From: Haloarcula regularis | GTDB taxonomy: Archaea; Halobacteriota; Halobacteria; Halobacteriales; Haloarculaceae | Length of the DNA: 64,000 nt | Assembly (NCBI RefSeq): GCF_029338315.1 | Contig: NZ_CP119794.1 | Span: forward strand, 2,604,001 to 2,668,000 | Direction of reading: 5' to 3' | Shown: one piece after another, positions 8,978 through 16,306 of the stretch | Position numbering within the stretch: the first letter of the stretch is position 1 | How the letters are laid out: every line of letters starts with the position of its first letter | The notes under the pieces: generated by a model | Databases searched by the model: none | Told to the model about the DNA's origin: nothing | Seen by the model: the letters and a program-made list of their open reading frames with translations, nothing else | Translations under genes and position numbers: made by a program

Positions 8978-9973
8978 CTACCGGGCGAGTCTGACGGCCG
9001 TCGACACCGCGTCGATCATGCTCTGTTCGGAGGCGACGCCCTCGCCGGCGATGTCGAAGGCGGTGCCGTGGTCGACGCTCGTGCGGATGATGGGCAGGCC
9101 GATGGTGACGTTGACGCCGCTGACGGCGTCCCCGTCGCCGGTGAACCCGAGCATCTTGATGGGGATGTGGCCCTGGTCGTGATACATCGAGACGACGCAG
9201 TCGAACTCACCGGAGGCGGCCCGGACGTAGACCGTGTCCGGCGGGAGCGGGCCGGTCACGTCGACGCCGGTCTCGGCGACCTGCTCGATTGCCGGTTCGA
9301 TGGTCTCGGCCTCCTCGTCGCCGAGGAGTCCGCCGTCGCTCGCGTGGGGGTTCAACCCGGCGACGGCCACCGACGGCTCGTCGATGCCCAGGTCGCGCAG
9401 CGCCTCGTCGGTCACGGCGATGGTCGAGGCGACGTCGTCGACGTCGAGGTCACAGGCCTCCCGGAGCGGGATGTGCGTGCTGACGTGTGTCACGGTCAGG
9501 TCGTCCTCGATGAGCATCATCGAGTAGTCGTCGGTGCCGGTGTAGTCCGCGAGCATCCCCGTGTGGCCCGCGTACTCGCTGCCGGCCATCTTCGTCGCCT
9601 GCTTGTTGATGGGCGCGGTGGTCATCGCGTCGATGGCACCGGCCTGTGCCAGCTCGATGGCGCGCTCGATGTACTCGAGACTCGCCTCGCCGTTTTCCTT
9701 CGAGAGTTCGCCGTACTCGTGGTCGGCCACGTTGTCGAGGTCGATGACCGGGACGACTCCCGGGTCGGGCGTCGCGTCGCGCGGGTCGTCGACGCGACGG
9801 ACCTCGAGGCCGGGGGCAAACCGGTCGACGGCGTCTTCGACGACGGCCGCGTCCCCGATGACGACGACGGTGGCATCTTCCACCAGCGTGGGGTACGATT
9901 TGACAATGACTTCGCTGCCGATACCCGACGGGTCACCCATGGTGACGCCGACGGTGATGCTTCGATCGTTCAT
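8978..9973 (-). CDS. pdxA2: PdxA2-type 4-phosphoerythronate/threonate dehydrogenase (PdxA family)
   Basis: A 331-residue metal- and NAD-dependent oxidative decarboxylase of the PdxA family. Seen are GVTMGDPSGIGSE at the N-terminus, AGHTGMLADYTG, LNPHASDGG (metal His) and SMYHDQGHIPIKM (metal His). True PdxA works in pyridoxal phosphate synthesis. The PdxA2 branch, encoded next to DUF1537 kinases, converts 4-phospho-D-threonate or -erythronate to dihydroxyacetone phosphate and CO2. The DUF1537 gene immediately upstream makes the PdxA2 role far more likely. The start ATG at 9973 gives a 41-bp overlap with the 3' end of that kinase gene, so they are an operon. Confidence 0.88.
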   Translation of the reverse strand: MNDRSITVGVTMGDPSGIGSEVIVKSYPTLVEDATVVVIGDAAVVEDAVDRFAPGLEVRRVDDPRDATPDPGVVPVIDLDNVADHEYGELSKENGEASLEYIERAIELAQAGAIDAMTTAPINKQATKMAGSEYAGHTGMLADYTGTDDYSMMLIEDDLTVTHVSTHIPLREACDLDVDDVASTIAVTDEALRDLGIDEPSVAVAGLNPHASDGGLLGDEEAETIEPAIEQVAETGVDVTGPLPPDTVYVRAASGEFDCVVSMYHDQGHIPIKMLGFTGDGDAVSGVNVTIGLPIIRTSVDHGTAFDIAGEGVASEQSMIDAVSTAVRLAR

Positions 9974-11234
9974 CGGATTGACCCAGACGAGCGAGGGACT
10001 TAATGATTGCCTGCTCGCCGCCGAATCCACCCGCCTTCGTCACGACGGCCGTCCCGTCCGCGACGCCACCCTCGACGGCCGCCAGCGGGACGCCCGGCGC
10101 TATCGCCTCGCCGGCCATGCGGAGCCGCGTCGCCTCGAGCTCGTCGAAGACGGCCCGTGCCGTCGCGCCGCCGGTCAGGAAGAGGTTCGGTGCCCGTCCC
10201 TCGCCGACGACACCGGCCGCGCCTGCGGCGAGCGCCTCGGCGACGCGTCGCCGTACCGTCGCGCCGTCGACGGCCGCGTGCTCGCCGGCGGCCATCGCCC
10301 GGTCGACGTCGGCGCGTGCCTCGGCACTCGAGAGCAGGACCGTCCCGTGGTCGTCGAGGGCGGCGCGGCCGCGGGCCGCCAGGTCGGCCCCAGCCCCCGT
10401 CGGGTCGGTGACCGCATCCGCCACGGCGAGCTGTCGCCGCAGCGCTGCCGGGATGACCTTGAGCTGTGCGAGCGTCTCCGGGGCGACGCTCCCCGAGACG
10501 CCCACCACCGCCCGGTTCCGGTCGACGTCGACGTCCGCCCCGGACGGCACCCCCGGGACGGTGATGTGGCGCGCGAGCCCGCCGCTGCCGACGTACAGAC
10601 ACCGCTCGGCGAGCGCCTCGGCCGCCGCCGCGAGCGTCCCGAGGTGCCGGTCCGTCACGGCGTCGCAGGTGACGACGACCGGCCCGTCGGTCCCGGCCAG
10701 CGGTTCCAGTGTGTCGCGGACGGCGCCCGGCCCGCGCGCGACGGTCTCGACACCGACCGATTCGACGGGCACGGGACTCTCGGCGAAGAGTTCGGGGAGG
10801 GCGTCGTGTGTCGGCGGGCGCTCTGCGTCGGCGCCGGGCGGCGACTCGGTCACCAGCCGGCCGTCGACGAGGTGGTAGCCGCCCGCCGTGAGGCGGCCGC
10901 TGGTCGGGAACGCCGGTGCGACGAGGACGAGCGCGGGATCGACCGCGTCCGTCGCGGCCTCGACCTCCGAACGGACGTTCCCGCGGAGGGTCGAGTCGAC
11001 TTTCTTGTAGACGACGGCCGGGTCGTGGGCGTCGAGGACCGCACGCACGCGGTCGGCGGCGAGTGCCGGGTCCACGGAGCGCGAGTCGGTGTTGGCGACG
11101 ACGACGTCGCCGCCGGCCGGCATCTCGCGTTCCGGGCCGACGACGACCCGGGTGTCGTAGTCGCGTGTCGCGAACTCGTGGCCTGCGTCGCAGCTCCCGG
11201 TCAGGTCGTCCGCGACGACGAGACAGCGGGTCAT
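9933..11234 (-). CDS. DUF1537 (four-carbon acid sugar kinase family)
   Basis: A 433-residue ATP-dependent kinase of the DUF1537 family, known to phosphorylate D-threonate, D-erythronate and related sugar acids. The N-terminal VVADDLTGSCDAG is the family's acid-sugar-binding motif. The nucleotide-binding C-terminal domain shows FLTGGATARAVF and VTKAGGFGGEQ. A GGAGGTG Shine-Dalgarno precedes the ATG. The last 15 residues run through the pdxA2 start region as a basic tail (SKHHRRRHHG), and this overlap is unusually long. Product and partner logic: acid sugar to 4-phosphate here, then PdxA2 to dihydroxyacetone phosphate. The exact acid is unknown. Confidence 0.88.
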   Translation of the reverse strand: MTRCLVVADDLTGSCDAGHEFATRDYDTRVVVGPEREMPAGGDVVVANTDSRSVDPALAADRVRAVLDAHDPAVVYKKVDSTLRGNVRSEVEAATDAVDPALVLVAPAFPTSGRLTAGGYHLVDGRLVTESPPGADAERPPTHDALPELFAESPVPVESVGVETVARGPGAVRDTLEPLAGTDGPVVVTCDAVTDRHLGTLAAAAEALAERCLYVGSGGLARHITVPGVPSGADVDVDRNRAVVGVSGSVAPETLAQLKVIPAALRRQLAVADAVTDPTGAGADLAARGRAALDDHGTVLLSSAEARADVDRAMAAGEHAAVDGATVRRRVAEALAAGAAGVVGEGRAPNLFLTGGATARAVFDELEATRLRMAGEAIAPGVPLAAVEGGVADGTAVVTKAGGFGGEQAIIKSLARLGQSDERSKHHRRRHHG

Positions 11235-11396
11235 CGGACACCTCCCCGGCGGCGATCATCTCGGATGTGGTGTACTAACATCTGCCGATCCATGATACAT
11301 ATGGCGGGTGCTCCGTAAAGAAACATTCGCCCGGATACTCCCCCGTCAACAGGCGGCGAATCCGTAAACACCGGCAGGGCGGGAGTACGCGTCTCC

Positions 11397-11758
11397 ATGG
11401 CGTTCGAGTTCCCCGACCGCGAGCGATTGGAGTCGACGAACGACGCCGACGTGACCGACCTATCCCGTGCCTACTGCGTCAGCTGTGACCGGCGGCGGAC
11501 CTCCTGGATCAGGGGCCCGAACTGCTCGAGCGGTCTGTCCCCGAGCTCCCGGGCGACGACCTGGACCTGCTCGTCGTCGACGAGATGGGCAAGGGGATCA
11601 GCGGGCCCGGCCTCGACACGGACGTCGTCGGTCGGGTGCGGTTCAACAACCAGGCGGAGGTCTCCGGCACATCCCGGCCGCAGGGTCCGGAACTGGTTTC
11701 ACCTGGCACACCAGCGTCCACGATATATTTACATAGACCGTTGTGGAACTCCACGTAG
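11397..11758 (+). pseudogene. Remnant of a LarA-like (DUF2088 lactate-racemase-domain) protein
   Basis: The frame 11489-11758 reads LLDQGPELLERSVPELP and then DLLVVDEMGKGISGPGLDT before losing similarity and stopping at 11756. From memory, the VDEMGK-ISG-GMDTNV block is typical of LarA-like proteins. The N-terminal piece starting at 11397 (MAFEFPDRERLEST) lies in a different frame, so the gene is broken and shortened to about 90 recognisable residues. LarA homologues epimerise 2-hydroxy acids, including sugar acids, which fits the neighbourhood. Unlike the single-base shifts elsewhere, most of the protein is absent, so this one looks genuinely degraded. Confidence 0.5.
11724..11736 (+). promoter_or_regulatory. 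TATA box of the HalOD1 gene
   Basis: ATATATTTACATA sits about 30 nt before the ATG at 11763, inside the tail of the LarA-like remnant. A short palindrome GTGGAACTCCAC lies at 11743-11754, between the TATA box and the start, and could be an operator. Confidence 0.5.
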
Positions 11759-11762
11759 GCCC

Positions 11763-12020
11763 ATGACAACGAGTGGCAGGTACGGGGAATCGCCCGTGCG
11801 AGACTCCGTCCTGGAGGCGGTGGTACAGCACGTCGGCGAGCACACGGGCCGGCGGCCGACGGACCTGCCGCCGCTGTACGAGGCGGTCGACCCGACTGTC
11901 CTCGAGGTTCTCGTCGCATCTGCCCGGCAAAACGAGACGCCGCTCTCCGTCCGGTTCGCCTACGCCGGTCACGCAGTCACTGTCGACCAGGACGGTGCCG
12001 TCGGCTGTACGCCCCGGTAG
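11763..12020 (+). CDS. HalOD1 output-domain protein
   Basis: An 85-residue soluble protein that matches the HalOD1 output domain: an N-terminal helix VRDSVLEAVVQHVGEHTG, the TDLPPLYEAVDPTVLEVL motif, and a beta hairpin SVRFAYAGHAVTVDQDG. HalOD1 proteins are abundant in haloarchaea, often as stand-alone modules or fused to receiver domains, and are presumed signalling outputs; the molecular activity is not known. The gene has its own TATA box and stands alone, with a GC hairpin (12011-12028) spanning its stop codon. Confidence 0.8.
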   Translation: MTTSGRYGESPVRDSVLEAVVQHVGEHTGRRPTDLPPLYEAVDPTVLEVLVASARQNETPLSVRFAYAGHAVTVDQDGAVGCTPR

Positions 12021-12028
12021 CGCGGGGC
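12011..12028 (+). terminator. Short GC hairpin across the HalOD1 stop codon
   Basis: GCCCCG (12011-12016) pairs with CGGGGC (12023-12028) around a 6-nt loop containing the stop codon region. There is no T-run after it, so a terminator role is only possible. It lies in the convergent space before the kinase gene on the other strand. Confidence 0.25.
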
Positions 12029-12079
12029 GCTAACCAGTGCCGTGCCAGCCCGCGGGCACGACCGACGGACCGTCGTGCG

Positions 12080-13207
12080 CTACGCGAACTGCTCGCCGTA
12101 GTTCCTGACGGCCGCGGCGACGTCGTCGTAGGTCGGCGTCTCGCCCGTCCGGACGAACTCGCGCGCGAGCGCGTTGCCCATGACGACGGCGGCGTCCTCG
12201 GGCAGTCCCTCGACGAGGCCCAGCGACAGGCCCGCGTTGAAGTGGTCGCCCGCGCTCGTGGTCAACGCCGGCGACTCGACGGGCGTGACCTGGACGCCCG
12301 TCGTCCCGTCGTCGCTGACGACAACGGACTCGCTCACGCTGTGGCCGACGAACCGATCGACCGAGAGAGAGTCGAACGCCACGCGCGCGTCCGCGAGGAG
12401 TTCCTCGCCGTCGTGCGCGCCGAGGACGGACGCGAGTTCCTTTGTCTCGTAGCGGTTCGCCGAGACGGTCACCTCGACGTCCGCCGCGAGGCGGCGCGTC
12501 GCCGCGACGATGGACTCGAGCACCGTGTGGTCTATCTCCCGGATGTTCGCCGGGTCGAGCAGGACGTGTTCCGGCGGGGCAGACAGCTCCGGGAAGACCT
12601 GCTCGCGGAGGCCGTCGAGGATGCCGGGGAGCGCGGGAATCATCGCCCAGTAGCCGATGCCGAGCAGCTTCGCCCCGTCGAGTTCGTCGACGAGCGTCTC
12701 GACGCCGACGCGGTCGGTGATCGTCGCCCAGTCCAGCGTGGCGGCGCCGCCGCTCTCCATCAGCATGAGCTTCCCGTCGTCGAACTCGACGGCGTCCGTG
12801 ATGCCGGGGTCGCCAAGCGAGTAGATAGTACAGTCCGCGAACTCCTCGGCGAAGAGGTCCCGCACCGGGTCGCCACACATCCCGACCATCGTCGGGTCGA
12901 ACCCGAGCGTGTCGTACGCGCGCGAGAGATGGCTGACGTGGCCCCCGGTTCGCTGGCCGTGGCGCTCCCACGAGATGGCCAGCGAGCTGTCGGCGGCCGC
13001 CGAGGTCACGATCTGCTCGCCGAACTCGGCCAGCGTCCTGATGCGCTCGCTCTCGGAGGCGCCGGCGTTCGTCCCGGCCTGCCTGACGTTGTCGACGTAC
13101 CCGTCGAAGCCGAAGACGACGTCGCCGCCGCTCGGTTCGTCGGGCAGGTGGTTCTGGCACGCGGCGACCGCTTCTCTCGTCTCGTCGTCCGGGTAGTCAG
13201 TCGCCAT
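12080..13207 (-). CDS. PfkB/ribokinase-superfamily carbohydrate kinase, paralogue 2 (intact)
   Basis: A 375-residue ribokinase-fold kinase, intact, and the clear paralogue of the gene at 3732-4840. Markers are VVFGFDGYVDNVRQ at the N-terminus, ELDGAKLLGIGYWAM in the middle, the NxxE motif in SANRYETKEL, and TTSAGDHFNAGLSL, the catalytic Asp loop. Both copies have the same unusual TSAGDHFNAG version of the PfkB signature. Several positions in this family select the sugar and I cannot assign one. A 10-bp inverted repeat lies about 115 bp upstream and may control it. An in-frame extension from ATG at 13252 also exists; 13207 is chosen because the sequence similarity starts after it. Confidence 0.85.
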   Translation of the reverse strand: MATDYPDDETREAVAACQNHLPDEPSGGDVVFGFDGYVDNVRQAGTNAGASESERIRTLAEFGEQIVTSAAADSSLAISWERHGQRTGGHVSHLSRAYDTLGFDPTMVGMCGDPVRDLFAEEFADCTIYSLGDPGITDAVEFDDGKLMLMESGGAATLDWATITDRVGVETLVDELDGAKLLGIGYWAMIPALPGILDGLREQVFPELSAPPEHVLLDPANIREIDHTVLESIVAATRRLAADVEVTVSANRYETKELASVLGAHDGEELLADARVAFDSLSVDRFVGHSVSESVVVSDDGTTGVQVTPVESPALTTSAGDHFNAGLSLGLVEGLPEDAAVVMGNALAREFVRTGETPTYDDVAAAVRNYGEQFA

Positions 13208-13319
13208 TGGTCTCACGTCCACGGCCCGCCGTCGGTCGTCGGCTCTGTGCACCGGCTGTACGCGTCCGTCGCTCGACTGGCCGCCACGGTGTCCAGCGAC
13301 GACTGTCCGACTGGCTCGA

Positions 13320-13342
13320 CTCGAGTACCGCGGGTACTCGAG
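13320..13342. promoter_or_regulatory. Perfect 10-bp inverted repeat upstream of the PfkB kinase, candidate operator
   Basis: CTCGAGTACC (13320-13329) and GGTACTCGAG (13333-13342) are exact reverse complements separated by GCG. The site lies 20-40 nt downstream of the inferred transcription start at about 13361. A bound dimer could block elongation or initiation. The half-site core TACTCGAG also occurs as the palindrome at 5714-5725. Confidence 0.45.
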
Positions 13343-13852
13343 ACGCTGCTGACAGACTCATGTGTTGGGCTACCGTTCGGGATGACATAAATGATGAGGA
13401 GACGGCGTCGTCGGCACCGGTAATATCCACTCACATATCCCGCGTAGATGGCGCTATTGAATCGCGCTATGGAAAGATAAACTCTATTTCTCCCCAGATA
13501 TCGGATTATTGGGTTTAAAAGACTCTAAAAGAGGAATTTGGGAAATATATAAGAAGTATAGCATCAAAATGTGGCTTCCTTCCTGTAATTTATACTTTAA
13601 ATATCATTTTAGACTTTAAATAACCTATATTTGGTAGCAAATACGACGAATACGCATATTTTAACCACTATTTGTCGATAGACGGCCGAGTCGATGTGCG
13701 ACGTCGTCGTGATTAGGCCCGGGACGAGCTGGGCTTCCCGGTGATCCTAGTACTGGGAGCGTGCGTGCCACCGACGCGAGATACTCTCACACTTCTATTT
13801 ATACTCCAGCATACTATATAGAGAATATACCTGGCTGTAGCCATATTATAAA

Positions 13853-13864
13853 CCCGTTTAATAC
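13853..13864 (+). promoter_or_regulatory. TATA box of the pst operon
   Basis: CCGTTTAATACA is centred about 27 nt upstream of the ATG at 13886. AT-rich DNA further upstream (TTATAAAC near 13846) would leave room for a phosphate-responsive site, but I cannot recognise a specific one. Confidence 0.5.
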
Positions 13865-13885
13865 ACCGTCCCCCTCTATCTGGTG

Positions 13886-15055
13886 ATGGCGCACGACTCA
13901 GACCGTCTTTCAGACCGCGTATCGCGGCGCAAGTTCATCGCGACGACCGGAGCGGCCGGCGTCGCTGCGGTCGCAGGGTGTTCGAGCGGTGAACCGCCGG
14001 GGTCCGCGGGCAGTTCTGATGGTGGGAGCTCCGATGGTGGGAGCGGTTCCGACGGGGAGAGCGAGGCGACGGAGGCCTCGACAGACAGCGCCGACAGCTC
14101 CGGGAACTCCTCGGGCAGCGTCTCGTCGCTCGAGGCGGGTGGCTCCTCGACGGTGTATCCCATCATGAACTCGGCCGCGTCGTACTGGAACGCGAACCGG
14201 CCGGCCAGCGACTCCGAGTACTGGCCACACGGCGAGTACGACATCGACACGGACCTGAACCTCGCCGACTACTGGGGCAGCCTCTACGGGTTCGAGTCGA
14301 CAGGCGAAGGTGAGCCGCCGTTCAACTTCTCGGTGGCACTCTCCCACTCGGGAACCGGTGTCGAGAAGGTGATGAACGGGCAGATCGACATCGGGAACTC
14401 CTCGGGTGCCGTCGAAGACGAACTCCCGGACCGGGACTCCTACGAGGACTTCACCGACCACGTCGTCGGCGTCGACGGCCAGCCGCTCGTCGTCTCCCAG
14501 GAGATCGCCGACGCTGGCGTCGAGAAGATCACCGGGGACGAGCTCAAGGCCCTCTACAAGGGCGAGATAACCAACTGGACGGAACTCGGCGGCCCGGACC
14601 GCGAGATTCAGGTCCTCGGACGCGTCAAGGGTTCGGGCACCCGGACGTCCTTCGTGGCCAACGTCTTCGGCAACCCGAAGGAAGACACCGTCGTCGCCAA
14701 CCGCTTCGGCCAGAACCAGCGGCTCGCCCAGGCTATCGCCCAGGCCGACAACGCAATCAGTTATCTCGCGCTCTCGTTCATCAACACGAGCGGCGTCGCA
14801 CCCATCGCCCTCGAGTGGGAGGGGACGACCTACGCCTACCAGGACGACGAGAACGGGCTGGACTCCACGGAGTACCCGCTCTCCCGTGACCTGCACTGCT
14901 ACACGTGGCAGGGCACCTCGGAGAAGGAAGCGGCCGTCCTCAACATGGTCCTCTCTGACTTCGGGCAGGACACCTTCGTCGCTCCGAACAACTACTTCAC
15001 GCTCGGCGCCCGCCGTCAGGAAGAAGAGCGCGAGAAGCTCCCGGAACAGGCCTGA
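13886..15055 (+). CDS. pstS: Phosphate ABC transporter, substrate-binding lipoprotein PstS
   Basis: About 389 residues, exported and lipid-anchored on the outer face of the membrane. A Tat signal is visible (SRRKFIATTGAAG) with lipobox VAGC at about residue 30. A Ser/Gly/Asp-rich linker of about 50 residues follows, typical of haloarchaeal surface lipoproteins. The phosphate-binding fold shows GGSSTVYPIMNSAA, SHSGTGVEKVMNGQIDIGNSSG and GRVKGSGTRTSF. The gene opens the pstS-C-A-B-phoU operon. ATG at 13886 is preferred over GTG at 13883 on promoter spacing, though they differ by one codon. Confidence 0.93.
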   Translation: MAHDSDRLSDRVSRRKFIATTGAAGVAAVAGCSSGEPPGSAGSSDGGSSDGGSGSDGESEATEASTDSADSSGNSSGSVSSLEAGGSSTVYPIMNSAASYWNANRPASDSEYWPHGEYDIDTDLNLADYWGSLYGFESTGEGEPPFNFSVALSHSGTGVEKVMNGQIDIGNSSGAVEDELPDRDSYEDFTDHVVGVDGQPLVVSQEIADAGVEKITGDELKALYKGEITNWTELGGPDREIQVLGRVKGSGTRTSFVANVFGNPKEDTVVANRFGQNQRLAQAIAQADNAISYLALSFINTSGVAPIALEWEGTTYAYQDDENGLDSTEYPLSRDLHCYTWQGTSEKEAAVLNMVLSDFGQDTFVAPNNYFTLGARRQEEEREKLPEQA

Positions 15056-15186
15056 GACGGCCTGACGAGCCCACACGCCGGCCGATCCGGAACGAACGCG
15101 ACCTCGGTATTCGCCATGACACCACGTGACTCCCACGAATCGAATCCAGCGAACTTTTGAGACAGTAAATTTTGGTACTACACAGC

Positions 15187-16306
15187 ATGTTCGACGAGGC
15201 TAGAGTGACGGTGCGCGAGACGATACTCGGCGGCGACGCCGCCGACGGGTCGCTGCTGGCGGTCGCGGCCTCGGCGGTCACCCTGGTCGCGGCCCTGGTC
15301 GTCTTCTACGTCCGTCCCGTGCTGGCGCTCCCGGCGCTGGGCTTTCATCTTCGTTACCGCTATCGGCTGGGTGACGTACCAAGCCGAAATCGCCCGGTTG
15401 CTGACACTGGTCGCGACCGTCCTGACCGTCCTGACGGTCACGCTCATCACCATCTTCCTCTTTGCGAGCGCGTATCCGGCCTTCGTCGAACACGGTCTCG
15501 GACTCTTCCTCATTCCCGAACAGAACGGCGAACCGCGCTGGTTCTTCTTCCTCGAAACGGTTCTCCCCTCTGCGAGCACGTACTGGAATCCGGTCGACGG
15601 AGCCTACTCGCTCATCCCGATGATCTGGGGGACCGTCCTCGTGACAGTCATCGCCGGGTCCATCGCTGGCCCGCTCGGCCTCTTCGGCGCGCTCTTCATC
15701 GCCGAAGTCGCCAGCGACGGCATGCGCGAGGTCATCAAGCCCGGCGTCGAGATTCTTGCCGGCATCCCCTCTATCGTCTATGGCTTCATCGGCTTCCAGG
15801 TGCTCAACAGTTTCATCCAGGTCAAGTTCCTGGACGACGGCGCGAGCTTCCTCATCGCCGGACTCGTCGTCGGGGTCATGGCGCTTCCGACCGTCGTCTC
15901 GGTCGGCGAGGACGCCCTCTCGTCGGTCCCCGGCGCGATGAGTGACGGGTCGGTCGCCATGGGTGCGACCGAGTGGCAGACGATGAAGAGCATCTCGATT
16001 CCCGCGGCCTTCTCGGGCATCTCGGCCGGCGTCATCCTCGGCCTCGGTCGGGCCATCGGCGAGACGATGGCCGTCGCCGCGATCATGGCCTCGGGGACAC
16101 AGTTCGCCGACCCCCTCTTCGACATCTTCGACGCGAACGCGACGCTGACCAGCCTCATCGCCACCCAGTACGGGAGCGCGTCGGCGAGCACCATCGACGT
16201 GCTCTTCGTCGCCGGCGTGATGCTGTTCGTCATCGTCGCCGGCATGAGCATCGTCTCACAGTACATCGAACAGCAGATGGAAGCGAAACTGAAGGGGCAA
16301 CAATGA
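15187..16306 (+). CDS. pstC: Phosphate ABC transporter permease PstC (frameshifted)
   Basis: Inner-membrane permease of about 373 residues. The first segment (from MFDEARVTVRETILGG) is read in one frame through VLALPAL. After an indel near 15331-15345 the protein continues as FIFVTAIGWVTYQAEIARLL in another frame to the stop at 16304-16306. The C-terminal transport domain shows TVLVTVIAGSIAGPLGLF and the cytoplasmic EAA-like loop MGATEWQTMKSISIPAAFSG. The stop overlaps the pstA start (ATGA), confirming an operon. Given an otherwise intact operon, the shift is most likely a sequencing error. Confidence 0.88.

Larger units (their letters stand above)
13208..13885. other. Divergent intergenic region, strongly AT-rich in its right two thirds
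   Basis: No gene supported. On the minus strand a TATA-like ATTTATGT (13387-13394) lies 27 nt from an ATG at 13361 opening a 53-residue frame whose TGA overlaps the kinase start (ATGGCGACTGA). This could be a leader ORF, but its composition is not protein-like. From about 13440 to 13870 the DNA is very AT-rich, with several possible TATA boxes, serving the pst operon. Confidence 0.5.

Noticed and set aside
13207..13361. 53-residue leader ORF before the second PfkB kinase
   Set aside because: TATA spacing and stop overlap are suggestive, but Ser/Arg-rich composition and the palindrome inside it argue for a non-coding leader; mentioned but not called.
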